Of a stretch of 64,000 bases of DNA, positions 8,518-17,543 are shown piece by piece. Position 1 is the first letter of the stretch. Each line of letters opens with the position of its first letter. The DNA is taken from assembly GCA_002733205.1 (NCBI GenBank), contig NVUW01000002.1, positions 186,001 to 250,000 on the forward strand, given 5' to 3'. The position numbers were made by a program, and so were the translations under genes. The DNA is from Thalassobium sp. GTDB lineage: Bacteria; Pseudomonadota; Gammaproteobacteria; Pseudomonadales; Oceanobacteraceae. The notes beneath the pieces are model-generated. The model saw only the letters and a program-made list of their open reading frames with translations, did not search any database and had not been told where the DNA came from.

Positions 8518-8578
8518 TTTTATCTTATGGCGCAGCCCGCATAAAATCAGGGCCGCAAAACAACACTCAGGCACTCAC

Positions 8579-8616
8579 TGCACCAAAATAAATCACAACC
8601 TGAACCAAATGCACCA
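8579..8616 (-). promoter_or_regulatory. Possible NtrC enhancer half-sites upstream of glnA
   Basis: TGCACCA occurs at 8579-8585 and again at 8610-8616, 31 bases apart (about three helical turns), 60-100 bases upstream of the sigma-54 promoter. TGCACCA is the left half of the NtrC consensus TGCACCA-N4-TGGTGCA. The right halves are poorly conserved, so these are candidate sites only. The rest of the glnA/typA gap (8433-8860) holds the promoters described and nothing else that I can identify. Confidence 0.4.
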
Positions 8617-8812
8617 TTTTAGCGCGATGGCGTGAGGTGAATACGCTAGCCAGTACAAGCCTGCACATTATAGGTTCACTTGAACACCGCAGTACATGGG
8701 ATTCGGCACAAAAACAGCGCTTTCATTAACAGCCTTATTATTGCTGCAGTAAATGTCGGGATAATCTGCCAAAGACGGCGAAATTGATGTCACGCTAACG
8801 GCCCGTTTCAGG

Positions 8813-8818
8813 TATAAT
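8813..8818 (+). promoter_or_regulatory. -10 element of a probable typA promoter
   Basis: A perfect TATAAT lies 42 bases upstream of the typA GTG start. No good -35 hexamer stands at the usual spacing (TCACGC at 17 bases is poor), so activity may depend on other elements. Confidence 0.5.
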
Positions 8819-8860
8819 CGCGCCTCATTTTTTGTACAAACTTTCACCAAGGCCATTCTT

Positions 8861-10672
8861 GTGATCGACAACCTCAGAAACATCGCCATCATCGCGCACG
8901 TTGACCATGGCAAAACAACGCTGGTCGACAAACTGCTCGAGCAGTCCGGCACCCTGGACCGCAAAGATCAGGGCGGCGAGCGGGTCATGGACTCCAACGA
9001 CCAGGAAAAAGAGCGTGGTATTACCATTTTGGCGAAAAACACCGCCATCCGATGGAATGAATACCGCATCAACATCGTTGACACCCCAGGACACGCCGAC
9101 TTCGGTGGTGAAGTGGAACGTGTTATGTCGATGGTTGACTCTGTTTGCCTGCTGGTTGACGCCGTCGACGGCCCAATGCCGCAGACTCGCTTCGTAACCC
9201 AGAAAGCATTCGAGCGCGGCCTGCGCCCGATCGTAGTAATCAATAAAATCGACCGTCCGGGTGCCCGTCCTGATTGGGTTATGGACGAAATGTTCGATCT
9301 GTTCGATCGCCTTGGCGCGACCGAAGAACAGCTCGACTTCCCAGTGGTATACGCCTCTGCCCTGAACGGCATTGCTGGTCTGGATCCTGACAACATGGCG
9401 GACGATATGTCGCCTCTGTTCCAGATGATCGTTGACCACGTAACACCACCACCGGTTGACCTTGACGGTCCGTTCCAGATGCAGATCTCCGCTCTGGATT
9501 ACGACAGCTATGTGGGTGTTATCGGTGTCGGCCGTATCGCCCGCGGTAAGCTGAAGCCAGGCACCGACGTACAGATCGTTTCTGCTGAAGGCAAAACCCG
9601 TAAGGGCCGCGTGCTGGAAGTTAAAGGTTTCCATGGTCTGCAGCGTGTTGCTGTCCCTGAAGCCAATGCCGGTGACATCGTCTGTATTTCCGGTATCGAC
9701 GGTCTGAGCATTTCCGACACACTGTGTGATCCTTCTAAAGTAGAAGCATTACCACAACTGTCTGTTGATGAACCTACCGTGAGCATGACCTTCCAGGTGA
9801 ACGATTCTCCGTTCGCTGGCCGTGAAGGTAAGTTCGTCACCAGCCGTAATATCAAAGACCGTCTGGAAAAAGAACTGATCCACAACGTGGCACTGCGCGT
9901 CGAGCCAGGTGACACCCCGGAAAAATTCAAAGTATCCGGTCGTGGTGAACTGCATCTGTCCGTTCTGATTGAAACCATGCGCCGCGAAGGCTTCGAGATG
10001 GGTATCTCCAAGCCGGAAGTTGTGCAGAAAGAAATCGACGGTGAGATTCAGGAACCTTACGAACAGGTTGTGATCGACATCGAAGAAGAACATCAGGGTT
10101 CCATCATGGAAGAGATGGGTAACCGTCGCGCCGAGATGACCAACATGGTGCCGGATGGCAAAGGCCGCGTACGCCTTGAGTTCATCATGCCGGCCCGTGG
10201 CCTGATCGGTTTCCGTGGCCTGTTTATGACCATGACTTCCGGTTCCGGCATCCTGACCAACATCTTCGACCATTACGGTCCGGTTCAGACCGGTCTGACC
10301 TCTACCCGTCACAACGGCGTACTGGTATCGATGGTTCCGGGTAAGATTCTGGGTTATGCCCTGTTCACCCTGCAGGAGCGTGGCCGCTTGTTTGTGGCTC
10401 CGGGCCTGGAAGTGTACGAAGGCATGATCGTGGGTCTGCACAGCCGCGATAACGACCTGGTGGTTAACCCAACCAAAGCCAAGCAGCTGACCAACGTTCG
10501 TGCATCAGGTACCGATGAAGCCATCAACCTGACGCCGCCGGTTAAGCATACGCTGGAACAGGCTCTGGAATTCATCGAAGACGACGAACTGGTGGAAGTA
10601 ACGCCAACCAGCATCCGTCTGCGTAAGAAATTCCTGACCGAAAACGAGCGTAAACGTTCTAAAAAGAACTGA
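8861..10672 (+). CDS. typA: Ribosome-associated translational GTPase TypA/BipA
   Basis: A 603-residue GTPase of the elongation-factor class that acts on ribosome assembly and stress adaptation. G1 is [10 protein letters not shown]2 includes RGITI, G3 is [12 protein letters not shown] and G4 is NKIDRP. Domain II, the EF-G-like domain III and the BipA-specific C-terminal domain follow, including [18 protein letters not shown]. The start is GTG 8861, which gives the family-standard N-terminus [16 protein letters not shown]. It is divergent from glnA, an arrangement shared with E. coli (glnA/typA). Confidence 0.97.
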   Translation: MIDNLRNIAIIAHVDHGKTTLVDKLLEQSGTLDRKDQGGERVMDSNDQEKERGITILAKNTAIRWNEYRINIVDTPGHADFGGEVERVMSMVDSVCLLVDAVDGPMPQTRFVTQKAFERGLRPIVVINKIDRPGARPDWVMDEMFDLFDRLGATEEQLDFPVVYASALNGIAGLDPDNMADDMSPLFQMIVDHVTPPPVDLDGPFQMQISALDYDSYVGVIGVGRIARGKLKPGTDVQIVSAEGKTRKGRVLEVKGFHGLQRVAVPEANAGDIVCISGIDGLSISDTLCDPSKVEALPQLSVDEPTVSMTFQVNDSPFAGREGKFVTSRNIKDRLEKELIHNVALRVEPGDTPEKFKVSGRGELHLSVLIETMRREGFEMGISKPEVVQKEIDGEIQEPYEQVVIDIEEEHQGSIMEEMGNRRAEMTNMVPDGKGRVRLEFIMPARGLIGFRGLFMTMTSGSGILTNIFDHYGPVQTGLTSTRHNGVLVSMVPGKILGYALFTLQERGRLFVAPGLEVYEGMIVGLHSRDNDLVVNPTKAKQLTNVRASGTDEAINLTPPVKHTLEQALEFIEDDELVEVTPTSIRLRKKFLTENERKRSKKN

Positions 10673-10681
10673 TGCTCTGTC

Positions 10682-10710
10682 TGCCGGCTCTGTTCCAGAG
10701 CCGGCATTCT
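10682..10710 (+). terminator. Terminator of typA
   Basis: An 11-base stem (TGCCGGCTCTG / CAGAGCCGGCA) with a TTC loop, followed by a T-rich tail, 10 bases after the stop codon. Confidence 0.8.
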
Positions 10711-10798
10711 TTCCCTTCTGTTTTATCCTGCGCCCAGCGCGTGCAAATCGCCAAAATACGGTTATGCTGACCCTATCGTCGGACTGGACTGCCGCATT

Positions 10799-11593
10799 AT
10801 GTCGTTACTTGTGCGATTATTTTCATCATCACTGCCTGCCTTTTTGCTCTGCTTTCTGGCCTCCCCAAACACGCAGGCACAAACAGCAGATGCTGTACGC
10901 GTTGGCTGTGGCGACTCGATCCCCCCCTATGTGATCCGCCAGAATGATCGCGGCATTGTGCTGGATATTCTGCGCCGGGCCATGCAAACGCAGAATAAAA
11001 CCATCGACGTCCGCTATGACAATAACAGCAATAATGTCACTGCCTTTAATAAAGGCGAACTGGATATCGCCTGCATAACCAGCGCCTCAGCCTCACCGGA
11101 CGCGTTATTTTCCCGCCAGCCACTGATTGTCTTTCACAATGTTGCCATCAGCCTCAGCAGTCGTAAGGTTTCTCTGAGCGGGATCAGTAGCCTGGGAGAT
11201 TACCGTATTGATGCTTTCAACCTGGCCAGCCGCCTGCTGCCGGGCAACTTTGCAGCGGAAGCAGCCCGCAGCCCGGCTTATCGCGAACTGGCAGAGCAGA
11301 AAAAACAGGTCGAAGCCCTGTTCCGGGGTGATACCGATGTGATCATTCTGGAGCAGACCATTTTCCGTTATTTCCTCAGCCAGCTACGCCGTAACGATCC
11401 GAATAATGCCACTTACCAACAGGCTTACCAGTATCACGACCTGTTCTCGCCAACCTACTACTACGCGGCCTTCCACAGTAAGCAGCTGCGCGACTCTTTT
11501 GATATGGGGATGGGTATTCTCATCGACAGTGGCGAGCAAGATAAAATCCTGCAGAGCTACGAACGCCTGCTGGCTGACTACCTGATTCGCTGA
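10799..11593 (+). CDS. Periplasmic solute-binding protein, SBP_bac_3-like
   Basis: A 264-residue exported protein. Residues 1-28 form a signal peptide (hydrophobic LPAFLLCFLASP, then a TQAQ-A-type cleavage region). The mature part opens like amino-acid-binding proteins (VRVGCGDSIPPYVIRQNDRGIVLDIL) and keeps the two-lobe pattern of the family 3 solute-binding fold (GELDIACITSAS). Members without transporter genes nearby are often sensors or orphan receptors; no permease or ATPase gene lies beside it. The ligand is unknown. It is followed by a bidirectional terminator shared with the malic enzyme gene. Confidence 0.75.
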   Translation: MSLLVRLFSSSLPAFLLCFLASPNTQAQTADAVRVGCGDSIPPYVIRQNDRGIVLDILRRAMQTQNKTIDVRYDNNSNNVTAFNKGELDIACITSASASPDALFSRQPLIVFHNVAISLSSRKVSLSGISSLGDYRIDAFNLASRLLPGNFAAEAARSPAYRELAEQKKQVEALFRGDTDVIILEQTIFRYFLSQLRRNDPNNATYQQAYQYHDLFSPTYYYAAFHSKQLRDSFDMGMGILIDSGEQDKILQSYERLLADYLIR

Positions 11594-11623
11594 CACTACA
11601 GCCTTGGCATAAACGACAGACAT

Positions 11624-11651
11624 AAAAAAACCCGGCAGAGCCGGGTTTTTT
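11624..11651. terminator. Bidirectional terminator between the binding-protein and malic-enzyme genes
   Basis: Stem CCCGGC / GCCGGG flanked by seven A on the left and six T on the right, placed between two convergent genes. Confidence 0.88.
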
Positions 11652-11667
11652 ACTATGGCAGGATATC

Positions 11668-12930
11668 TCAGATATCAGCCAGAGTTTTCAGCGGGTAGTT
11701 AGCCGGGAATGGCTTACGCGCAACCCCAGTATCAACCGCAGCCTGAGCAACCGCAGCCGATACAGCACCCAGCAGACGGGTATCAACGGCTTTAGGAATG
11801 ATGTAGTCACGACCAAACTCCAGAGACTCCAGACCGTAAGCATCCAGCACTTCCTGAGTAACCGGCTCTTTCGCCAGACCAGCCAGTGCTTTGGCAGCGG
11901 CCAGCTTCATTTCTTCGTTGATACGCTTGGCACGTACGTCCAGAGCACCACGGAAGATGAATGGGAAGCCCAGTACGTTGTTTACCTGGTTAGGGTAATC
12001 AGAACGACCGGTTGCCATGATGGCATCCGGACGAACTTCCTTAACGATTTCCGGCATGATTTCCGGTACCGGGTTAGCACAGGCAAAGATGATTGGGTTC
12101 GGCGCCATGGTCTTGATCTGCTCGCCAGTCACCATGTTAGGACCTGACAAACCCAGGAAGATATCAGCACCGTTCAGGGCATCATCAACAGTACGCTTGT
12201 CAGTATCAACCGCGAAGGCCTGCTTGTACTGGTTCAGGTCGGTACGGCCAGAGTGGATCACACCATTACGGTCACACATAAAGATGTTTTCTGGCTTCAT
12301 GCCGGCTAGGATCAACAGCTTGGTACAGGAGATGGCGGCCGCACCGGCACCCAGTACACACATTTTGGCGTCTTCAACTTTCTTACCAACAATTTCCAGC
12401 GCGTTCAGTGCACCGGCTACGGTTACGATCGCAGTACCGTGCTGGTCATCGTGGAATACCGGAATGTCGCACTGTTCGATCAGAGTGCGTTCAATTTCAA
12501 AACACTCAGGTGCCTTGATGTCTTCCAGGTTGATACCACCGAAAGTGATCGCGATACGACGAACAGTATCAATGAAGGCTTGCGGGCTTTCAGACTCAAC
12601 TTCGATGTCGATGGAGTCTACGCCGGCAAAGCGTTTGAACAGCAGGCTCTTACCTTCCATAACCGGCTTAGAAGCCAGAGGACCCAGGTCACCCAGACCC
12701 AGAATGGCAGTACCGTCAGTGATAACAGCAACCAGGTTACCCTTACCAGTGTACTTGTAGGCGTTTTCAGGATCAGCAGCGATCTCTTTTACTGGCTCTG
12801 CCACACCTGGGCTGTAGGCCAGAGACAGATCGTGTGAAGTCTGTGCAGGCTTGGTCAGCTCGACACTGATTTTGCCCGGCTTAGGGAACTGATGGTAATC
12901 CAGAGCTGCTTGCTTGAAATCTTGTGACAT
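11668..12930 (-). CDS. Malic enzyme (oxaloacetate-decarboxylating malate dehydrogenase), short form
   Basis: Oxidatively decarboxylates malate to pyruvate. The 420-residue protein carries only the malic-enzyme domains. It lacks the C-terminal phosphotransacetylase-like domain of the roughly 750-residue MaeB type. Visible motifs are LAYSPGVAEPV, VITDGTAILGLGDLG, PVFHDDQHGTAIV and the nucleotide-binding VLGAGAAAISC. The C-terminal region contains NVLGFPFIFRGALDVRA. NAD or NADP use cannot be decided by eye. Confidence 0.92.
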   Translation of the reverse strand: MSQDFKQAALDYHQFPKPGKISVELTKPAQTSHDLSLAYSPGVAEPVKEIAADPENAYKYTGKGNLVAVITDGTAILGLGDLGPLASKPVMEGKSLLFKRFAGVDSIDIEVESESPQAFIDTVRRIAITFGGINLEDIKAPECFEIERTLIEQCDIPVFHDDQHGTAIVTVAGALNALEIVGKKVEDAKMCVLGAGAAAISCTKLLILAGMKPENIFMCDRNGVIHSGRTDLNQYKQAFAVDTDKRTVDDALNGADIFLGLSGPNMVTGEQIKTMAPNPIIFACANPVPEIMPEIVKEVRPDAIMATGRSDYPNQVNNVLGFPFIFRGALDVRAKRINEEMKLAAAKALAGLAKEPVTQEVLDAYGLESLEFGRDYIIPKAVDTRLLGAVSAAVAQAAVDTGVARKPFPANYPLKTLADI

Positions 12931-13077
12931 AGTACTTGTCCAGTCTCTTCACTGTATTTAAAAGCCAGCTGTGCCACATCGTCCAGAACACAGGGGGCAT
13001 AAGGGTCGTACTTTCTACCAAAAACCTATTGATTTTTCCAGCTAATCCGGAGCATCTGTATTTTTAACTGAGCCAGA

Positions 13078-14409
13078 TCAGGTTTGTGGCCGTAGCGGCA
13101 GACGCATGGTGATACGCAGACCGGGGGAACGGTTTTCGGCAAGCACGCTGCCATCATGTAATTCAACAATGCGTTTAACCAGCGCCAGTCCTATGCCATA
13201 GCCTCCGGCCGCATGATCGCGGGCTGAGTCGACCTGGGTAAACGGATCGAAAATCCGCAGCAGTTCTTCCTCCGGAACGCCCGGCCCCTGATCCTGCACC
13301 CACAATTCTGCCGACTCACCGCTTATTGCCGCACCGATCAGCAATTCCGATCCCGCCGGCGCAAAGCGGATGGCATTACGCAGCAGATTGTCAAAAGCCC
13401 GCTCCACCAGCATCCAGTCCCAGTCACACTTCAACCCGTCATCCGGTTCACGGAAGATCAATTGCAGTTCTTTTTCTTCAATTTCCACATCGGCGTTCTG
13501 CAGCCAGATCTGCAATTGCCCGCCCAGTCCAAGCCGGCTGGTCTGCAATTGTTGGCTGTCGGTCTGTTGCAGCCGGGCCAGATCAAGAATCTGACCGACC
13601 AGGCCATCAACCTGGCCGACGGCGCGTTCGATACGGTCATGCTCCGCCGCCAGCACATGCTGCTGATCTTTTTTACGGGCAATGCCAAGGGCAATTTGCA
13701 GACGGGTCAGCGGCGAGCGTAACTCGTGCGATACATCGCGCAGTAACTGTTGATGGCTGTGCAGCAGCCGCTGCAGAGCGTCCGCCATCTCGACCACTTC
13801 GCTGGCCAGCATGCCGATTTCGTCATGGCGATGCAGATCGCGGCGCAGACCGGACACATCAAAATTGCCCTGCGCCAGCTGACGCACGGTACGCTGTAAA
13901 CGGCGGATAGGACGGGTGAGACTCCACACCAACATAAAGCACAGCAGAGTGACTACCACTACGATGGCCAGCGGCACCAGCCAGCGGTCTTCATTATTGA
14001 GTACGCTCTGCCATTCTTTGCGGGTAACCGCGATGTAGAGATACCCCTGACGCTGCAATGGGCCGATCATCAGCCAGCCGTCGTTTTGTCCCCACAGAAT
14101 CTGATCAGCATCGTCAGCTTCGTCGGCAAACTCTTCCAGGTCATGGGGCAGTTGACTGATCATATCCACCGGCACCGCGACCAGATTCCAGCCCGGCCGG
14201 ATTTTGCGCCATAACTTGCGGCCCTCCGCCACAATTGGCCGTTCGCGGTCCATCAGATGCACCAGATGCATGGTTTCCGGCTGAGTCGCCGGACGGAAGT
14301 AATCGTCCTCGATCCATTCGTTAGTCAGCACGGCGGCCCACATGGCGAGAAAAATCACCCCCCAGAACCAGAGGAAAATTTTAAAAAACAGCGAGCGATA
14401 CCAGCGCAT
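13078..14409 (-). CDS. cpxA: Envelope-stress sensor histidine kinase, CpxA-like
   Basis: A 443-residue inner-membrane kinase. Transmembrane helix 1 spans about residues 8-28, a periplasmic domain of about 130 residues follows, and helix 2 lies near residues 145-165. A HAMP domain follows (SLTRPIRRLQRTVRQLAQGN). The HisKA box is LLRDVSHELRSPLTRLQIAL. The ATPase domain has an N box (NLLRNAIRFAP) and G boxes (DQGPGVPEEEL, GGYGIGLALVKRI). The H-box and the adjacent CpxR-like regulator, 26 bases upstream on the same strand, support a Cpx-type system. The periplasmic domain differs from the enterobacterial one, and no cpxP is seen. Confidence 0.8.
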   Translation of the reverse strand: MRWYRSLFFKIFLWFWGVIFLAMWAAVLTNEWIEDDYFRPATQPETMHLVHLMDRERPIVAEGRKLWRKIRPGWNLVAVPVDMISQLPHDLEEFADEADDADQILWGQNDGWLMIGPLQRQGYLYIAVTRKEWQSVLNNEDRWLVPLAIVVVVTLLCFMLVWSLTRPIRRLQRTVRQLAQGNFDVSGLRRDLHRHDEIGMLASEVVEMADALQRLLHSHQQLLRDVSHELRSPLTRLQIALGIARKKDQQHVLAAEHDRIERAVGQVDGLVGQILDLARLQQTDSQQLQTSRLGLGGQLQIWLQNADVEIEEKELQLIFREPDDGLKCDWDWMLVERAFDNLLRNAIRFAPAGSELLIGAAISGESAELWVQDQGPGVPEEELLRIFDPFTQVDSARDHAAGGYGIGLALVKRIVELHDGSVLAENRSPGLRITMRLPLRPQT

Positions 14410-14435
14410 GCAAAAGCCTGTGATAAAGGAAGGAT

Positions 14436-15134
14436 TTATTCCGGGCTGACCAGCATATAACCACGCGAGCGCACGGTTTTGATCCAGTCGGAATTATCGG
14501 CGCGGCGGCCGAGTTTTTTGCGCAGGTTACTGACGTGCATATCGATGGAGCGATCATAGGCCATCAGTGGACGACCCAGCGCCGCCAGCGACAGCGTGTC
14601 TTTATCGACCAATTCGCCGACGTGTTCCATCATACAGTGCAGCACACCGAATTCCGCGCCGGTCAGCGCCAGCTCAACGCCATCCAGAGTTACAATGCGG
14701 CGGGTGGTATTCAGCTGCAGTTCACCGACATTCAGCGTGGTCACTGCGCCTTTACCCGGTTGCTCGGCCGACAGATCAATACGGCGGAATAACGCTTTAA
14801 TCCGCGCCACCAGCTCATGGTGGTGATAAGGCTTGGGAATATAATCATCGGCGCCATGTTCAAGGCCAAGCACCCGGTCAACACTTTCGCCACGGGCGGT
14901 GAGCATAATCACCGGCAATGACGATTCGGTGCGCAGTTTTTTCAGCACCTCAAAGCCATTCATTTTCGGCAGCATCACATCCAGCAGCACCAGGTCGAAC
15001 TCTCCGCTTAACGCCCGTTGCAGACCGGTTTCGCCATCCTGCACCGCCGTCAGGGCAAAGCCTTCCATCGACAGGTATTCCTGCAGCAGCTCACCCAGTT
15101 CGTAATCATCATCGACCAGCAGAATAGATTTCAT
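14436..15134 (-). CDS. cpxR: OmpR-family response regulator, CpxR-like
   Basis: A 232-residue regulator: receiver domain with the acidic pocket VDDD and phospho-acceptor Asp in LVLLDVMLPKMNG, the switch segment VIMLTARGESVDRVLGLEHG and Lys in PKPYHHHELVARI. The C-terminal winged helix ends in the DNA-binding AYDRSIDMHVSNLRKKLG and the wing RSRGYMLVSPE. These segments closely follow E. coli CpxR. ATG 15134 is preferred over 15140 because GGAGG stands 6 bases before it. The kinase gene follows in the same operon. Confidence 0.87.
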   Translation of the reverse strand: MKSILLVDDDYELGELLQEYLSMEGFALTAVQDGETGLQRALSGEFDLVLLDVMLPKMNGFEVLKKLRTESSLPVIMLTARGESVDRVLGLEHGADDYIPKPYHHHELVARIKALFRRIDLSAEQPGKGAVTTLNVGELQLNTTRRIVTLDGVELALTGAEFGVLHCMMEHVGELVDKDTLSLAALGRPLMAYDRSIDMHVSNLRKKLGRRADNSDWIKTVRSRGYMLVSPE

Positions 15135-15163
15135 CAACATCCTCCGTTGCGCTCAGTCTAGCG

Positions 15164-15192
15164 CTGCCAGCCACCCGGCTGGCAGTGTTTTT
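15164..15192 (+). terminator. Terminator-shaped hairpin in reverse orientation to its neighbours
   Basis: A perfect 9-base stem (CTGCCAGCC / GGCTGGCAG, ACCC loop) followed on the plus strand by TGTTTTT. Both flanking genes are on the minus strand, where the hairpin lacks a T tail. The structure is clear; what it would terminate is not. Confidence 0.5.
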
Positions 15193-15225
15193 ACCCTTCT
15201 TTGCTCATATGACGTAGTGAGCGCA

Positions 15226-16242
15226 TCAATGATCCAGCAAGGTAGCAATCCAGCGTGATTGCGGCCGTGTTTCCAGCGCGATTTTCACCACCATGGTCAA
15301 AGGGATCGACAGTAACATGCCGACCGGCCCCAGAATCCAGCCCCAGAATACCAACGACAGAAAGACCACCAGCGTCGACAACCCCAGCGAGCGCCCCATT
15401 AACCGTGGCTCGACCACATTACCGAACAGTGTATTCACCAGCACATACACACCGGCGGTGAGCAACGCGGCTCCCGGGCCAATCTGAATTAAGGCAATCA
15501 GCACCGCCGGAACGGCCGCAATAATGGAACCGATATTAGGAATGTAGTTAAGCAGGAACGCGACCAGCGCCCACAGCGCCCAGTAATCCACGCCAATCAG
15601 GGCCAACAGCAGGCCGACGGTCAGACCGGTACCAAAGCTGACCACGGTTTTAATCATCAGATACTGCTGCACCGATTCAGAGAAACGCTCAAAGTGGGCA
15701 AAGGCCTGGGTTTCTTCACCAAACGCACGTTTGACCTTGGCCGGAAAGCTGGAGGCTTCAAGCAGAATAAAAATGACCGTAAACAGAATAAGGAAGGTAT
15801 TGGTGAGCACCCCGCCCAGACCGTTGAATACCGAGGCGACGGTTTTCATCACCACACCGGGGTTCACGTATTCACGGATGACATTATCCGCCACCTCAAC
15901 CCCCATGCTGCGCAGCCAGGTGACGCCATGGCCGGTCAGCGCCTGCAGTTTCTGCTCGTACAGCGGCATGTCTTTATAAAATGCCGTCAGCGTGCCACCG
16001 ACAAACGAGGCCAGCACACTCCCCAACAGCAGGAATCCCAGCACCAGCAACAATACGGCAAGCACACCCGGTACTTTGTGATTGGTCAGCCAGCGCAGTA
16101 AAGGCGCGCTGAGAATGGCAATAAAAACCGCCAGTAAAAACGGTACCAACATGGCAGCGGCACTTTTAATACCCGCGATCACGATCACGACCGCGGCCGC
16201 GCTGAGCAGAATATTGCTGGCCAAACGATTATCTGAAGGCAT
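15226..16242 (-). CDS. AI-2E family (PerM/YdiK-type) membrane transporter
   Basis: A polytopic protein of about 338 residues with roughly eight hydrophobic segments. It starts with a paired hydrophobic block (ILLSAAAVVIVIAGIKSAAA, then LVPFLLAVFIAILSAPLLRW). It ends with the conserved family segment (NTLFGNVVEPRLMGRSLGLS, then LVVFLSLVFWGWILGPVGML). Family members export autoinducer-2-like or other small solutes, or act in Na+/H+ antiport; the substrate is unknown here. ATG 16242 is chosen since AGGGA lies 6 bases upstream; the ATG at 16248 touches that site. The tRNA-Leu and lrgAB unit diverges from it. Confidence 0.85.
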   Translation of the reverse strand: MPSDNRLASNILLSAAAVVIVIAGIKSAAAMLVPFLLAVFIAILSAPLLRWLTNHKVPGVLAVLLLVLGFLLLGSVLASFVGGTLTAFYKDMPLYEQKLQALTGHGVTWLRSMGVEVADNVIREYVNPGVVMKTVASVFNGLGGVLTNTFLILFTVIFILLEASSFPAKVKRAFGEETQAFAHFERFSESVQQYLMIKTVVSFGTGLTVGLLLALIGVDYWALWALVAFLLNYIPNIGSIIAAVPAVLIALIQIGPGAALLTAGVYVLVNTLFGNVVEPRLMGRSLGLSTLVVFLSLVFWGWILGPVGMLLSIPLTMVVKIALETRPQSRWIATLLDH

Positions 16243-16333
16243 AGCCATTCCCTGTTATGCAAAAAAAGGCACCATACACGAGCGCCCCCCTCCAGTGCCA
16301 GCGGCTCCCATCGGCATCATAAAGAGGCAGCCC

Positions 16334-16360
16334 TTGGCAAGTGCATCCGAGTTGTATAAT
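16334..16360 (+). promoter_or_regulatory. Promoter of the tRNA-Leu gene
   Basis: TTGGCA at 16334-16339 and a perfect TATAAT at 16355-16360 with a 15-base spacer, ending 16 bases before the tRNA. GC-rich bases follow the -10, as is common for stable RNA promoters. Confidence 0.6.
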
Positions 16361-16376
16361 ATCCGCGCCCTGAATC

Positions 16377-16461
16377 GCGGAAGTGGTGAAATTGGTAGAC
16401 ACACTGGATTTAGGTTCCAGCGCTTCACGGCGTGAGAGTTCGAGTCTCTCCTTCCGCACCA
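16377..16461 (+). tRNA. tRNA-Leu (anticodon UAG)
   Basis: An 85-base type II tRNA with encoded CCA. The acceptor arms GCGGAAG / CTTCCGC pair fully. The anticodon stem CTGGA / TCCAG encloses loop TTTAGGT, giving anticodon TAG for CUN leucine codons. A long variable arm (CGCTTCACGGCG region) and GTTCGAGTC T loop are present. lrgA begins 19 bases after the CCA. Confidence 0.95.
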
Positions 16462-16480
16462 ACTTTTCAGGAGCAGACGC

Positions 16481-16819
16481 ATGTCCGGCCTCCTTACCCT
16501 GCTGATCTTTTTACTGCTGGGGTCTCTGTTACAAACTCTGCTGCACCTTCCTGTTCCGGCATCCATTGTTGGTATGTTGCTGTTATTGCTGGCGCTGATA
16601 CTGCGCGGCAAAGCCCCGGATAATCTGCAGCGCATTACCCAGACGTTATCCCCTCTGCTGCCGTTGTTTCTGATTCCGGTCAGCGTTGGCATCATCACGC
16701 AAAAGCAACTGCTGGCTGAACACGGTGTCGAGCTGCTGATTATTCTCGCGCTCAGTCTGATTCCGGGAGCGCTGGTCAGTGCCCTGATTATGCGCAAGGG
16801 AGGTAAATCAGGCTTATGA
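16481..16819 (+). CDS. LrgA/CidA-family holin-like protein
   Basis: A 112-residue protein with four hydrophobic helices. The conserved segments are LHLPVPASIVGMLLLLLALI and PLFLIPVSVGIITQK, followed by a final helix LLIILALSLIPGALVSALI. The family is linked to murein hydrolase control and to pyruvate or other small-metabolite export. CAGGAG 7 bases upstream supports ATG 16481. It overlaps lrgB by four bases (ATGA), a coupled pair. Confidence 0.88.
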   Translation: MSGLLTLLIFLLLGSLLQTLLHLPVPASIVGMLLLLLALILRGKAPDNLQRITQTLSPLLPLFLIPVSVGIITQKQLLAEHGVELLIILALSLIPGALVSALIMRKGGKSGL

Positions 16820-17499
16820 CACATCTGTTCAGCCTGCCGTTATTCTGGGCCGCGCTCACCATTGCGGCTTTTCTTGCCGGCCAGCAACTCTACCGCCGCA
16901 CGGGCAACAATGCTTTTATTCCGCCGATTCTGACCGGCGTCGTGCTGGTTGTATCCTGCCTGGAATTGAGTGGCGTTTCTTATCAAACCTATATGCAGGG
17001 CGGTCACTACCTGAATCTGATGCTTGGGCCAGTGGTGGTCATGCTGGCGGTGCCGCTGTATCAGTTTATTCACACCATGCGTAAACAATGGCTGCGCATT
17101 GCCCTGGCGGTAACCCTTGGCAGTGGCACCACCATCGCTTGCGCGGTGCTGCTGGCACACTTCTGGATTGGTGATGACGCCATCACCCGCACGATCTACA
17201 CCAAATCCATTACCACGCCGGTGGCACTTGCCATCAGCGAGCAGGTCGGCGGTATCAGCGCCCTGGCATCGGCGTTTGTGATTATTACCGGAATTCTCGG
17301 CGCGTTAATGATTCCGCCGCTGTTAAAAACGCTGCGCATGGATGAGCCACAAACCCTGGGGCTGACACTGGGAATCTGCGCCCACGCCATTGGCACCAGT
17401 CGTGCTTTAGAATTAGGGCCACAGCAGTCGGCCTATGCTGCGATGGCAATGACGCTGACCGCCACATTGCACGCACTGGTATTGCCTTGGATTGTCTGA
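16816..17499 (+). CDS. LrgB-family inner-membrane protein
   Basis: The 227-residue partner of LrgA, with about seven transmembrane helices. It contains the family features NAFIPPILTGVVLVV, the region ending in RTIYTKSITTPVALAI and GICAHAIGTSRALELG. LrgAB pairs are implicated in programmed lysis control and, in some species, pyruvate uptake or glycolate export. The pair overlaps by four bases. No LytSR-type regulator is adjacent; a hybrid kinase follows instead, 44 bases downstream. Confidence 0.88.
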   Translation: MTHLFSLPLFWAALTIAAFLAGQQLYRRTGNNAFIPPILTGVVLVVSCLELSGVSYQTYMQGGHYLNLMLGPVVVMLAVPLYQFIHTMRKQWLRIALAVTLGSGTTIACAVLLAHFWIGDDAITRTIYTKSITTPVALAISEQVGGISALASAFVIITGILGALMIPPLLKTLRMDEPQTLGLTLGICAHAIGTSRALELGPQQSAYAAMAMTLTATLHALVLPWIV

Positions 17500-17543
17500 C
17501 CACAAGCATCTATTGTTAAGGGACCTTCGGCAAAGGACGCACT

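Noticed and set aside
16377-16819. tRNA-Leu as an integration site for a mobile island
   Set aside because: No integrase and no partial duplicate of the tRNA 3' end are visible nearby; lrgAB follows directly.
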